A stretch of DNA of 64,000 nucleotides from Mya arenaria (lineage: Eukaryota; Mollusca; Bivalvia; Myida; Myidae), in NCBI RefSeq assembly GCF_026914265.1, contig NC_069129.1, forward strand, positions 23,469,743 through 23,533,742. Reading direction: 5' to 3'. Every line of letters begins with the position of its first letter. The first letter of the stretch is position 1. Positions 1 through 12,060 of this stretch are shown piece after piece. A program made the translations under genes and the position numbers. The notes under the pieces are model-generated. The model was not told the origin of the DNA and ran no database searches. It saw only the letters and a program-made list of their open reading frames with translations.

Positions 1-955
1 TGCATTTTGTTCTAATAGTATGGAAATCTGAGACCAGCTTATCTTTCCGTAAAACATTTTACTTTAAGAACAAAACTATTACAAAAGTCTAGTCCTAATT
101 ATAATATAACTTTATCATTGAAATTTGCACACTTTTTCTACTTCAACGGAAAACAAAACAACAGTTATACCATAATGGAACATTTGGAAGTAAGCTTGGA
201 TAGATGTTATATTTGAATAAAGCGCATGAGGAATTTCTCACTCTTTCACGCTATATTAATCCCCTGAATAAGGCTAGGTAAACCGTATAACCTTCTTTTG
301 TATACACTACTACGTCTCAACTATATCTTATTTTCTGAAAATCTGGGTATGTTTGCAGATTTCAAGGCCACGGGATATCGAATATCACTTATTTGTAATT
401 ACCGCCTCGGCTAGTTACAAATTAACGAATACTAGTTATATCACTCAGTGTTATTTCCATATTTTAAAGCATTTTTGGAACATATGCACGTAAGTACTAC
501 ATACCCATGATTGTGTATGCTTGCATCATACTTTTGCGCGTGAATGTAAATATATTATTATTTTATTTAAAAACAGACAACCATAAAATTACATTAAACC
601 TTCGCAATCGTAAGAGCTGCCTTTCCTTTTTCACTTTGATTCTATGCTTTTAATAAAGGGACATTCTTTTCGACGCATTTTTAAAAACTTAAATTAGAAT
701 AACAAAGATGCAAGTTGTTTTAAAAATGCGTATGTACAGTTGAAACGTCTTTGTTTTGACTTTGTATCAGTATGCGGTGTTATCAACAATTTTCATCAGC
801 AAAGATTATTTAGAAGAAATTCAACCTTCTATTGATGTAATGAAGAGATTTTGCAATTGCTTATAATATTTTTTAACAGCTGTATGCAGCGTATATGTCT
901 TGAAGCAAAGCCGTTAATAGCATGCTGTATTTATATGCTCTCGGCGCAAGTATTG
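1..955. other. AT-rich intergenic DNA, no gene seen
   Basis: No frame of useful length, no convincing splice-bounded exon and no clear repeat were found. A short hairpin-like stretch around 389-424 (TTTGTAA facing TTACAAA) is the only local structure noticed. Confidence 0.6.
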
Positions 956-967
956 ATCCATTTTATA

Positions 968-3086
968 ACAAGAGATGTTTGTCAAACATTATGCCCCCCC
1001 CCCCCCTGAGCGCCATGTTGTCAGGATTATATGGGCAATTGAATGAAATATGCATGGACCGAAATGACAGCTGATTTATTGCTGTTTTAAGATTATGACC
1101 ATTAAAGTGTGAGGATAAAGTGTGTTATGACCGTCATGACCTTTGACTCTATGAACTCAAAATCCAGTGTCATCAGCTGGTCACCAGAAACCTAAATGTC
1201 AAGTTTGAGGGCCATGGGTGCAGGCATTGTCAAGTTATCACAAGTCCAGTTTTTTTCGTTCAAGGTCACTGTGACCTTGACCTTTGACCCGATGACCCCT
1301 TAAATCATAAGGGGTCATCTACAAGTCAGATGCAACTCCAAGTCAAGTTTGAAGGCCATGGGTTCAGGCATTGTTGAGTTATCACTCGGACAACCTTTTA
1401 CCATTCAAGATCACTGTGACCTTGACCTTTGACTCTATGAATCCTAAATCAATAAGGGTGATCTACTGGTCAGGCTTAACATCCATGTCAAGTTTAACGA
1501 TCATAGGTTCAGGAATTGTTGAGATATCAGTGGGGGAAGATTTGTTAACTTTTTTGCGTTAAAGGTTACTGAGACATTGACCTTGGCCTGATGATCCCCA
1601 AAGTCGATAGGGGTCATCTACTGGGCAGGCCAAACCTTCATGTCAAGTTTGATGACCATAGGTCCAAGAATTTTCGAGTTTGCTTTCAAGGTCACTGTGA
1701 CCTTGACCTTCGACCCCTAAAATCAATAGGGGTCATCTACTGGTCAGGCCCAACCTCCATGTCAAGTTTGAGGGCCATGGGTGCAGGCATTGTTGCGTTA
1801 TCACTTGGACAACCTTTTATCATTCAAGGTCACTGTGACCTTGACCTTTGGCCCAATGACCCCTAAAATTAATAGGGACAATCTTCTGGCCGGGCTCAAC
1901 CTCCAAATCAAGTTTGAGGGCCATGGGTGCAGCCATTGTCAAGTTATCACTCGGATAACCTTTTACTATTCCAGGTCACTGTGACCTTGACCTTTGGCCC
2001 AATGACCCCTTAAATCAATAGGGACCATCTTCTGGCCAGGCCCAACCTCCAAGTCAAGTTTGAGGGCCATGGGTGCAGGCATTGTCGAGTTATCAATCGG
2101 ACAACCTTTTACCATTCCAGGTCACTGTGACCTTGACCTTTGGCCAGATGACCCCCCAAAACCATAGGGGTCATCTCCTGGTCAGGCCAATTCTCCAAGT
2201 CAAGTTTGAGGGCCATGGGTGCAGGCATTGTTGAGTTATCAATCGGACAACCTTTTACCATTCAAGGTCACTGTGACCTTGACCTTTGGCCCAATGACCC
2301 CCAAAAACAATAGGGGTCATCTACTGGTCATGCCCAACCTCCAAGTCAAGTTTGAAGGCCATGGGTGCAGGCATTGTCACGTTATCACTCGGACAACCTT
2401 TTACCATTCAAGGTCACTGTGACCTTGACCTTTGACCCATTGAGCCCAAAAAACCATAGGGGTCAGCTACTGGTCATGCCCAACCTCCAAGTCAAGTTTG
2501 AAGGCCATGGGTGCAGGCATTATCACGTTATCACTCGGACAACCTTTTACCATTCAAGGTCACTGTGACCTTGACCTTTGGCCTGATGACCCCCAAAAAC
2601 AATAGGGGTCATCTACTGGTCATGCCCAACCTCCAAGTCAAGTTTGAAGGCCATGGGTGCAGGCATTGTCACGTTATCACTCGGACAACCTTTTACCATT
2701 CAAGGTCACTGTGACCGTGACCTTTGGCCTGATGACCCCCAAAAACAATAGGGGTCATCTACTGGTCAGGCCCAACCTTCATGTCAAGTTTGAGGGCCAT
2801 GGGTGCAGGCATTGTTGAGTTATCACTCGGACAAGCTTTAAAATTATTTTACCATTAAAGGTCACTGTGACCTTGACCTTTGACCCGATGACCCCCAATA
2901 TCAATAGGGTTCATCTACTGGTCAGGCCCAACCTTCATGTGAAGTTTGATGACCATACGTCCAGGAATTGTTGAGTTATCACTCGGACAAGCTTTGGTCT
3001 ACCGACGGACCGACCGACCGACCGACACACCGACATGCCTGTGCAAAGCAATATACCCCTCTTCTTCGAAGGGGGGCATAATAAGG
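968..3086 (+). mobile_element. pearl-like (Helentron-related) non-autonomous element
   Basis: Seen: the left end carries the palindrome ATGTTTGTCAAACAT (976-990), running into TATG and a C-run. The body is a tandem array of about 146-bp units. It is followed by a GACC-type microsatellite (about 3007-3030) and a right end with a CCCCTCTTCTTCGAAGGGG hairpin and GGGGGGCATAAT. The left ATTATGCCCCCC and the right GGGGGGCATAAT are inverted copies of each other. Known: this layout (left block, tandem core, microsatellite, right block) is that of the bivalve pearl elements, later linked to Helentrons. No protein is encoded; the ~67-residue frames that recur every 146 bp come from the repeat. A related left end recurs at about 59538. 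The family assignment is inference from architecture. Confidence 0.72.
1264..2890 (+). repeat. ~146-bp tandem core repeat with nuclear-receptor-type half-sites
   Basis: About eleven to twelve units, best preserved between about 1970 and 2720, where the period is exactly 146 bp. Each unit carries a block reading GGTCACTGTGACC followed by TTGACCTTTGACC or close variants (near 1264, 1409, 1690, 1827, 1974, 2121, 2266, 2412, 2558, 2703 and 2859), then a conserved 'ggccatgggtgcaggcatt' block. The first units (1100-1700) are more diverged than the central ones, as expected if the array expands and homogenises in its middle. Confidence 0.9.
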
Positions 3087-3950
3087 AGGGATTCAATGAT
3101 TGCGTTTTTTATTTGGTCTTTATTCACGAGTGTACATTAAAGAAACTCGTTCACATTATAGTAAATTACAGAAATGTATTTTGTTCACATATGACTCAAA
3201 TGTCTGTTCTGATTTCAGTGTATAATACAATTTAGTATCATAAATGATTATGTTACCATATGGTTAAATGTTTTTACAAGTACAACTTGGGCATTAATTC
3301 ATGTTTCATAATGCTGCGATAGTAGAGAGTTACAAAATGTTATTATTTAATTGCATTCTGACATCATTTAATAATTTGATTATGTAGGTTTGGCGAGACA
3401 TGCAATAAATATTTCTGTAAGTAGAGCTTTATTCTAAATGATTGAGTGGCCAAAATGCAACAAACCTGGACATTTTTTATCCTCCCATAAGTCCGTTAAA
3501 TAAATATATTGTTTGTTCTTTAAAAAGCTAGCGCTACATATAAATTATTCAACAATACTGACTCCACTGTTGACTTAAATCATCACCGTTTGTACGGCCA
3601 TTTATAGATATTATTTAAAAAAAAAATAATTCAATAAGCTTTCTTCCATAACTATTGCTAGATTTGCCACTGTTACTTCTTTTGATATAAAGCTTATTTG
3701 GTTGTTGAAACATATTAAGTTCACATTGGAACTCTTCGTAAACTGTTTCAAATTGTTCCCTTTCGGAAAATCCCTTACCGACACAAATTAAATCAAGACA
3801 TTTCGTTCGTGCGTTAAAATCACCAAAGAGGCATGTATAATTATATTGATTAAAAAATGTATCTATTTCACACTGAATATTAGAAAGGGGATCTTCATTT
3901 TAATATAATGAATATTCAGGTGCAATGTAGACAACACTACATAAAAGGAA
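3087..3950. other. AT-rich intergenic DNA
   Basis: No supported gene or repeat. Several A/T runs are present. A purine/pyrimidine-poor stretch near 3780-3900 might hide old repeat sequence, but nothing was recognised. Confidence 0.5.
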
Positions 3951-3952
3951 TG

Positions 3953-4396
3953 CAATATATATGCAAAAAGCTACAGAAACATGCTCAGTAGCAAAAAGTT
4001 TAAACATAAACCCGGTTTAGTGGCAATGGGCAAGCGCCAAAGACATAGAACACAAAACCACAAACAAGAAACATAGAACAGCACAAAACACTACAAACAG
4101 CACAGTGCATAAATACTATATATATATATATATATAATTGGTATGTTTATCATGAATTGTTAGGTACCGCCTTGGAACGGTCAGTAAAATGTAAATTTAC
4201 TGGGGGTTTAAACCAGTTTATGTGCACAAACCTCACTCTTATCCCAACAATTCTTAATAAAGATAAAACGCAAAAGGTAAATCTTATCAAAGTATGCATT
4301 AACTTGAGGAAACTTATCAATAAAACAAATAATAATAAAAAACGAAAAGGTAAACCCCAAGTACTTCAATGATTAGAGATCCCAACTCTATCTGAA
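3953..4396 (-). repeat. Interspersed repeat family, copy 1 (longest, inverted)
   Basis: On the minus strand this copy runs from a block like 'gtacttggggtttacc' through 'accgttccaaggcggtacc' and 'aaaccgggtttatgttt' to the end 'gtagctttttgcatatata'. The same order of blocks is found on the plus strand at 14545-14952 and in shorter copies near 10797, 46257 and 49937. A ~28-bp sequence beginning gcaatatatatgcaaaaagc stands at both edges (3953 and 4397). A (TA)n run interrupts it at about 4116-4136. No coding capacity; the class (SINE, MITE or other) is not resolved. Confidence 0.8.
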
Positions 4397-4426
4397 GCAA
4401 TATATATGCAAAAAGCTACAGAAAAC

Positions 4427-5220
4427 AAGCCATAAAACATTAGTTTTTGAACGGAAATATGAAAATCTACGATCAGATATTTGGTCAGCAACCTTTTATC
4501 ATTGGTTTTGCAGATATTTACTCAAATATTTGCACTCTCCAACACAAAAAAATGAAAAAGTTGTTAAAATGGTCAATCTGTGAGAGTGCAGCTTTATTTC
4601 TTCAATCCTGTAACATAACCTTACTACGCGCAGGCTGTGCAAGCGTTATTTATTTCAAAAGCGTTATTACGGTAATAAGTAAAAGTTATTAAGTAAAAGA
4701 AAATACTTGGGTGCCAAAATGTGAACAGGTACTATTAATTATTATCGGGTAAAAGGGATTTCTTTTATTATGATATTGATCTTACGTTGCCTCTGTCGTG
4801 AGCTGTAATGAAAAATCACTAACGTTTTCTGTGATACAAGATCTGAATGCAAGCATACCTAGCTTATGATAAAAAATGGCATGAAGGAGAAGTGCTTGTT
4901 GGCAACTAGACGACTCCATCAGTTAATATTCAAGAAAACGGAAATGTGTTATTCAAAGCACATTTTCTTGTCAGATACTGTTTCAAAAAGTTGCTTAAAA
5001 CAATGAAATAAAACAGTAAATAATGCGGACGTCAACACCTCTTTTCAAACTTTTTTTCTAAAGTTCAAATAATGTTGACTTTATTAAAAACATGTATACA
5101 TGAATTACATATGATTTAAGTCAAATGCCCTTTCGAAATATATAATTTTACATATAATTGCTTGCGTATGCTATTTTGATATTTTATCGCCGAATATTTC
5201 ACGTCATGCACACGAAAGCA
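4427..5220. other. Intergenic DNA
   Basis: No supported exon. Short frames here lack splice context and recognisable domains. Confidence 0.5.
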
Positions 5221-6278
5221 GACAACGAAAGCGAGTCATGCATCATGCGTGCATATGAAAAAGTCATGTAAACCGGCCTGACACATTAGTACCGAAATTG
5301 AAGAATCATATTTTGAATTCATCAGTCAATTGTGGAAATGTGCCTACAAAGTGATTCAAATCGTCCCTTCAGTGGGAAATAGTTAATTGTTGATAATCAC
5401 GTAAAGATGATCCAACTATATGTAAATTCAATTTCCAATACAACATTTAGCTTCCCTGCTAGCACTAACACATCGGACCGATATCAAGCCGATATCACAA
5501 GCTATTTCGGCCGGACATCAGATCTTAATGCCGACCCAATTTTGCAACACCTTGTAAACACTATTGTAAAGGTTTTGTATGTATATGCTTTAGGCCGATA
5601 AGTACCTTAAGCCATTTTTAGGTAAATCGAAAAAAAAAATTGTAATCAGTTCGCGAAATATAATATATACACGATCATATTTTCTGAAATTACTTTTCTG
5701 AAACTGCTGATTTCTTAAAAAATAGTAATATATATGTTCAATCGGATCTAAAGCGCGATACCGAACCTCACAATTCCGAATGTAGTTTTAATCAAATTTT
5801 ATTAAAAGTGTCGTATTGTGACCTTAATTTCCACCCAGGTAACACAATTATTTATGTTTTTCTAATGTAACAAACATTTATCAAAACGCTCACTCGAAAT
5901 TTGTTTCAAGCGAACAAAAAAAATAAATATCTTTTTTTTATTGAGGGCGAGGTGGATGATACGCACTCGCTTTCAATTCGCCACGTACCTATCCGTCTAT
6001 GTACTGAAATGAGACATTTTTTTAATAAATTCCAGTATGTCGATTGGTGTTTCTTACGTTCATTGAATCTTTTCTATTTATTCATTCGTTGATACTACGT
6101 TTAAAACGTTTTTGATGTACTTTCAGCATCAATTCATAAGTCCTGTTTTGACATAGTAAAGTGCATACAAAAAGATACAGTTCGTCTGTTCTTTTAACTT
6201 TTCATGAGAATAGTATGACTGTTGTGTCTCGTTATCAAATATGGTGCATTGATTTGTACATTAATTTGTCTTTACATT

Positions 6279-6352
6279 CAGAGCGTGGGCAACGGAAATT
6301 AAGCCTGCCGGACACACCTTAATGTCTGCTGGTCCTAAGCCCAGATAAAAAG
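6279..6352 (+). other. Candidate 5'-UTR exon of the left TNF-ligand gene
   Basis: The block is conserved with the right arm (about 30870-30945) while the flanking sequence is not. It ends at a conserved donor (AAAAG|GTGACGGTATG). The matching acceptor (TCTTTCAG|GATTTCCA near 6590) lies just upstream of the start codon in both arms. It is inferred to be a non-coding first exon; the transcription start is not known. Confidence 0.5.
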
Positions 6353-6641
6353 GTGACGGTATGTAATTTACCGATTGTTTTGACCACGTATAACATTATA
6401 AAAATAATTGAATATACCTATATATATTTTTTTAAGATTTATACGTATCTTAGGAAACAGGCAGATGGACAGCGTCTATTGTCGTTCTTTGACCGTAGCG
6501 ATACAATTAAGTGATATGAATATGCATGCAAAAAATCCTTTAAATATGCATAAAACTATATTTAGCAGTATGAAATTATCTCTTTCAGGATTTCCACTAA
6601 TGCCGTAGTTTCATATAATCTTCACAAAGCAAGAACGGAAA

Positions 6642-9600
6642 ATGAGTGACGCGTGCAAATTAAAGTTGAAACAGGCGCATGCTATTATTTGTGTAGTCTT
6701 AAACGGGTTTCTGACGTTTGTTTTTCTGCTCCTTATAACAGTCTGGGCTGTTGTCAGAGCACGATATACTTTTCCCCAAGTAAGATCAACATGCCTTTCT
6801 TGCGACAATATGAACTCTAAAAGTTCAGGCCTAAGAGATGGACATACCGCTATCGAAATGAGAGAAGATGGGATTTGCTGTGGACCTGTCGAAAACATAA
6901 TTCAGAGTTTGTTACAAAAGGTGCATAACATTAATCATTTTAACGGATCATATATTTTAATAAAACAATTTTCAAGAAGCATTCGTAATGCTGTAAATCC
7001 TAAAAATAGTATTTGTACTTAAATTTTGATAGTCATATTTTATTAAACGTTGAATGACACATCTAATGTACTGTGTTATGCTAATATATACTTTATGTCG
7101 GCACTAGGAAATGGCTATGCAGTACTATGAGTATAACAAAAACAGTCGAAGTAAGTATATATTTTGTCAGTGACACTACAGGATTTCATTTGAGAACTAG
7201 ACTCCTTTTGAGGCGTTGTGGTGCCAATTGATGACTTTTCTTCGGAACATTTATATTTAACTTCAATAATAGTAAATTCAACGTGGAACTACATTCCGCG
7301 ATTATTAGTTTTCATTTTACTTGGATGAACCTTTGAAGGAGGTAAAACAACAGACCACACCCACTGTTTACCACCATTTTCAGCCTAATTGGCTCCACAA
7401 CGGAATTCGCATTGGATCCTCATTAACACATAACAAAATGTTGTGGCTTCATTGATTGACGACCGTGAATAATAACCTTGAAAAGGAGAACCATCAAACA
7501 TAAATGTTTTCCCTGCCATAAATAAAATCAGTAATATAGAAATCATGACTTACGATTGACGGCAATTGCTGATGAAATACTCGTATATCCTTTTAGAAAG
7601 CCCATACTCATAATTGTTAAAACATATTTCTTATCTCATAATACGCAATTATGTTTAAGTCGATACAGAATTAAGGTAATATATAGACGAGATCGTATTA
7701 ACGTAAGAAAAGCACTAGCAATGACATTAATTCAATGTTTCTCATGTTGTATTTATTGCCTTTTTATCATTTCAAAATATAGCTCTGCTTGACGTACTAG
7801 ACGAACCGATGCTTGCTGACTGTGAAAGAGAAACAAACAACAGACAGCCCGTTGCAAAAGTTGTGGGAATGAAAAAGTTCAAACCTAGCTACACAGTTGA
7901 CGGTGAGTTAACACGATATCGTCCTATTGGTGCAAAAAGGTACTACATATAAAACATTTTTGTGAGTTTCATGTAAGCCCATTGAGCCGGAAGTATCACG
8001 GTCTAAGTCAATCTTGTGTTTTTCCAACTATTTTGTTAATATTCTAGTACCAAACAACCCGATAAACGTTTTACCCAGGTCGAAACAGTATTAAGAAAGC
8101 CTAAACGTGATTTAAGGTGCAATTTTAAATTGTCTCTTGTTGACACAATAGGTCTCCAGCAGCACAATAGGTCTCCAGCAGCCCTCTGTATCCTTATTGT
8201 TGTTACAACCAAGCCGGTCCATTATCGAACAATCCCCGGACGGGCTCTACAAAAGTCAAGCCAGAACTCATTCAACCTCATTATGGCAACGAACCCATAT
8301 ATGCCATACTGTCACTACAGACAGACTGTTCTCACGTTCACTGTATGTTCAAAGAACCTTTACTGTCAAACAAACAATGTATTGGTTTTTGAAGCCCTAT
8401 TAATTGCCAAATTGACACTGATTTTGTGATACTTGAAACCATTAAGTGTAAGAAATCAAGTCAATTCAGTGTCCTGGGAATCTAAATTCTTCTGCAAAGA
8501 AGTATATCGAGTGTAAGACATACCACATTAGATCTCTGCATATGCACTTTTTGGACGCGTTTATATGGTAATTGGCAGCATTGTTTATTTTAATAAAATG
8601 TCACTCGTTTTTGTTAAAAAGAACATTAAACGTAACGATGAAGCTAATAGTATTCACGTAAGATTTCTATAGCTGTATGTAATACAACTCTCATTCTTTA
8701 AGCTCAATTATGTTGCAGTAATTTAAGAGAAATAAAAAGGTAATCCTGTCAGAAAACATTTAACTGCACATATTCACATTTTTTTCATTCTTAAAAAAAA
8801 TAAGGATTAAGAATGTGTTTAAAGTTGATACTTCCAAAGTATCAGCTGAAATAGGAGTGTGATAGCTTTAATAATTTGATGTATTTGAAAATTTAGCATT
8901 CCAATTTGATAGCATATGAGTCTCAAAGAAAGTCCAAAAAGATGAATTAACTTAAAAAGAAGAAAAGGATATTAAAAAATGGGGTATTTTTCATACATTG
9001 ACCTTGAAATTACCATAATATGTAGTACTATCTTGAAGTGGTCAATTTTGAAGATATATTCATGTGAATTTTCATCTTTATCTAAGTAAAGATTTTTTCC
9101 ATATTTAAACATATTATTTTTACCGAATTAAAATTTTATCGTGGCCGTTTTGAACGCCATCCCAGATTTCTCGGGCCAAACCAAGCTTTGTAAGTTTAGG
9201 CCGTCACTCCCATTTACTACAAACTTTGCCGTTAAAATATATGACAAAAATAATATACAAAAATTAATAAACTTCAACAGGTTAAGGATCCATAACATTT
9301 ACAAACAAATCTTTATAGGTGAAAAATGGCAGCAAAAAAGCTTATTGTATAGATAAAATATTTGAATTTCATAGGTTTTTTATTTAATTTTTTATATACC
9401 TAAGTTTTTAACAAAATGTTTATTCAACTTAAATAATGTATTTTCTGAAGTAATATAGAGGGAAATTGGTTGTTTCAGTGTAAGATTGTTATGTATTTTA
9501 CCGAGTGAACTCCAAAAAGTATTTTCAAGAGTGGTGTACAACTGAAATATTGAGTTGTGGTGTTCACGAGGTGAAATAAATTGCGATCTTAAACTGAAAA

Positions 9601-10189
9601 TCTTATAGTATGCCTAAAAATTATATTATGTGACATTAAATTGTATTTTTATTTTAGAAAAGCGCACCAAAAATCATGTGAAAGTGACGTCATTTCGGAA
9701 ATGACGCCATTGAAATTGTGTTCCAGCCTTGTGTCCATCACTCATGCTTTAATCAATTCTTATATAATTTAAGGTCATTCCAGAATTCTGTGGAATAAAA
9801 ACGGACGAACATTTTCAGCGAACAATTGCGTCCACTTAGAACTGGAAGGAGAAATATTTGTCCGACAACCTGGCTACTACATTGTTTCCTCGCAACTGAA
9901 TCTTATACGACAAAAGGAGACAGGTACGCCTAGAAATGAAACCGGACCGACGATCTTCAATCATCATGTCGATCTCCTTTCACATCAGTATGGCACGACG
10001 GGTATCCTCATGCAAACCAAGAAATCAATTGAAAGGAATGACGTCTACTATTCTAGTTTCCTGTCAGCGGTTTTTAAGCTAAACAAGCATGATAGGCTCT
10101 CTGTGTCTGTATCGAATCCTGAATATTTAGATATTGACAACCCCAACGATCATTTCCTGGTTTATTATACCTATGATCTGCCATACTAA
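6642..10189 (+). CDS. TNF superfamily ligand, type II membrane protein (left paralog)
   Basis: A secreted or membrane-anchored trimeric cytokine is expected, binding TNF-receptor-family proteins at the cell surface. Coding exons by splice sites and phase: 6642-6920, 7108-7150 (a 43-nt microexon), 7783-7902 and 9774-10189, giving 285 residues. Residues 1-12 are cytoplasmic and about 13-38 form one hydrophobic membrane segment without a signal peptide (type II). The stalk holds CLSC and a CCGP motif near residue 83. Exon 4 (residues ~148-285) is the TNF homology domain, with the family-typical strand IFVRQPGYYIVSSQ and the C-terminus YYTYDLPY. The start is the first Met, 11 residues before the membrane segment, and the same start is conserved in the inverted paralog at 30033. 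The frame is intact and the splice junctions are canonical. Receptor and signalling role are inferred from the family only. Confidence 0.9.
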
Positions 10190-10796
10190 AATTGGAATTG
10201 ATTTTATTAAGCAATTAATTATTTTTGAGATCTCTTTCTCGTCCTCTTATATCCTTGTGAACGAATTAAAAATATAGGCTTTTGATAAATGTTTTTAAAA
10301 AAGAAAAAAACAACGTAGTACCAAAACATATTGGGGTATAATTAAACTATCGTTTAACCGGATACATGCAAGAAAAATATCTTCACTGCTAAAAAGCTGA
10401 TAAAATAATTATACATAAGCCTATCGGAACACCATCAATTAAAATATTTCTGTGTTTAAACTCTTAAACAACCGATGCCCTGAAGACATGAAAGGTCTGA
10501 TTACTTGCTCGAAATATGAAATGTACAATTAGCGATTATATTGAAAACAAATATTGTCCAAATTACGTTTAAACACAGCACATTATTCTATTACCAAAGC
10601 AGACTCAAAACAAACTAGAGATGTGTGCTATGCTTTGAAGGTACTATCGTTTAAATCAAAAGGCCAAAATGATTTACTAAACATAGATCTGATTAATTCA
10701 AAGAGATCAGACAATAATTTTCGGCACCAGAAGAACAATATTGCTACATTTACAAAAAAACATATAATGTCAACATTTTATACATAAATTTTATAC

Positions 10797-10935
10797 ATTG
10801 TGCTGTTCTATGTTTCTTGTTTGTGATTCTGTGTTCTATGTTTTTGGCGTTTGCCCATTGGCACTAAACCGGGTTTATGTTTAAACTTTTTGCTACTGAG
10901 CATGTTTTTGTAGCTTTTTGCATATATATTGCTTG
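10797..10935 (+). repeat. Interspersed repeat family, copy 2 (3' part)
   Basis: It matches the end of the family found at 3953-4396: 'tgtgctgttctatgtttcttg', then 'aaaccgggtttatgttt' and 'gtagctttttgcatatata'. It lies inside the left duplication arm and has no counterpart at the matching place in the right arm, so it was inserted after the duplication or lost from the other arm. Confidence 0.75.
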
Positions 10936-11689
10936 TATTAGCAAAGACATAGTGCATACAGCTTTTCGAGCAAATTAACGCAACATATTTCGTCAGTTTC
11001 GAAGCACAAGACATATGTTAAAGTAAACCTTATCAAAAACTAAGTAATCGCCAAAACAACACTCTTTATATTTGGTTCCGTTTACAGGCGTGTTGCAAAT
11101 ACTAAATGTCTGTTTGAAATAAGGTGATATTGTTATAAAGACATATTAACCAGACATAGATCAATAGATGTCTTGATGTCTATTTCAGCGATTTTGAATC
11201 CCAAAGCATTTTTGCAACAAAACTGTTTAAATAAACTTATGGTGGATGTAGTTGGGGAGATGGTTCTAGCCTAGTGCCTCTTAACTTCAACTTCAACGTT
11301 TATTGGCAAAATTCGGCATACAAATGCCTATGGCCATTAAACACATGGTCATAATGATATCATCAACAAACACAATTATTAAATAGAACAGTAGAGTGCA
11401 CAATACAATAAAGACACAAAAAATAACAATATAATAACAAAACAATCTGTAAATGATTGTTATTTACACCCTTTTGTACAACATATTTTTCTACGGGAAA
11501 CAATCTATATTTCGATTTATATGTTTTCTCATTTGTTTAACTGGCTAAACTCAGACTTTAAAGCATACATTTATTTAACAAAGGGGAAACTATGAGAAAA
11601 ATGCTATATAAAAGGTCTACTCGTGGATGCTCATTATAATGTTTTACATTGAAAGGTTAACCAATATGTATTAAACATAAGCAATCTCG

Positions 11690-12060
11690 TTCGTTACTTT
11701 TCATTTAAATGATTAGGCGGTCACTTTTATTTGTAATTATTTATCAATATATATCCGTGTTTCAAAGCGATAACGTTTATTTGTTATCATTTACTTATTA
11801 TGTATTCATGTTTAAGGCAGTAATTTCTATTTTTAATTATTGATCTATATATATCCATGTTTAAGACGGTAACTTTTATTTGTAATTATTTATCAAAATG
11901 TATCCATGTTTAAGGCGGTAACTTTTATTTGTAATTATTTATCAATATGTATCCGTGTTTAAGACGGTAACTTTTATTTGTAATTATTTATCAATATGCA
12001 TCCATGTTAAAGGCGGTAGCTTTAATTGTAATCATTTAACGATATTTTATTCGTAATGAC
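11690..12060 (+). repeat. ~49-bp tandem repeat downstream of the left TNF gene
   Basis: About six to seven units with the core 'ggcggtaacttttatttg' followed by 'taattatttatcaatatg' and 'tatccatgtttaa'. Degenerate units continue to about 12620. The same array stands in reverse orientation downstream of the other TNF gene (26620-27130), so it predates the inverted duplication. Function unknown. Confidence 0.85.

Noticed and set aside
976-990. Palindrome ATGTTTGTCAAACAT as a transcription-factor site
   Set aside because: It recurs at the start of another copy (59542), so it is a structural end of the mobile element.
2219-2714. Overlapping 67-residue plus-strand frames repeated every 146 bp
   Set aside because: They are translations of the tandem core repeat; the sequence shows repeat identity, not codon-level conservation.
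6642-7022. Single-exon reading of the left TNF N-terminal frame to its stop at 7022
   Set aside because: The GT donor at 6921, matched in the right paralog, ends the exon; sequence beyond it is not conserved.
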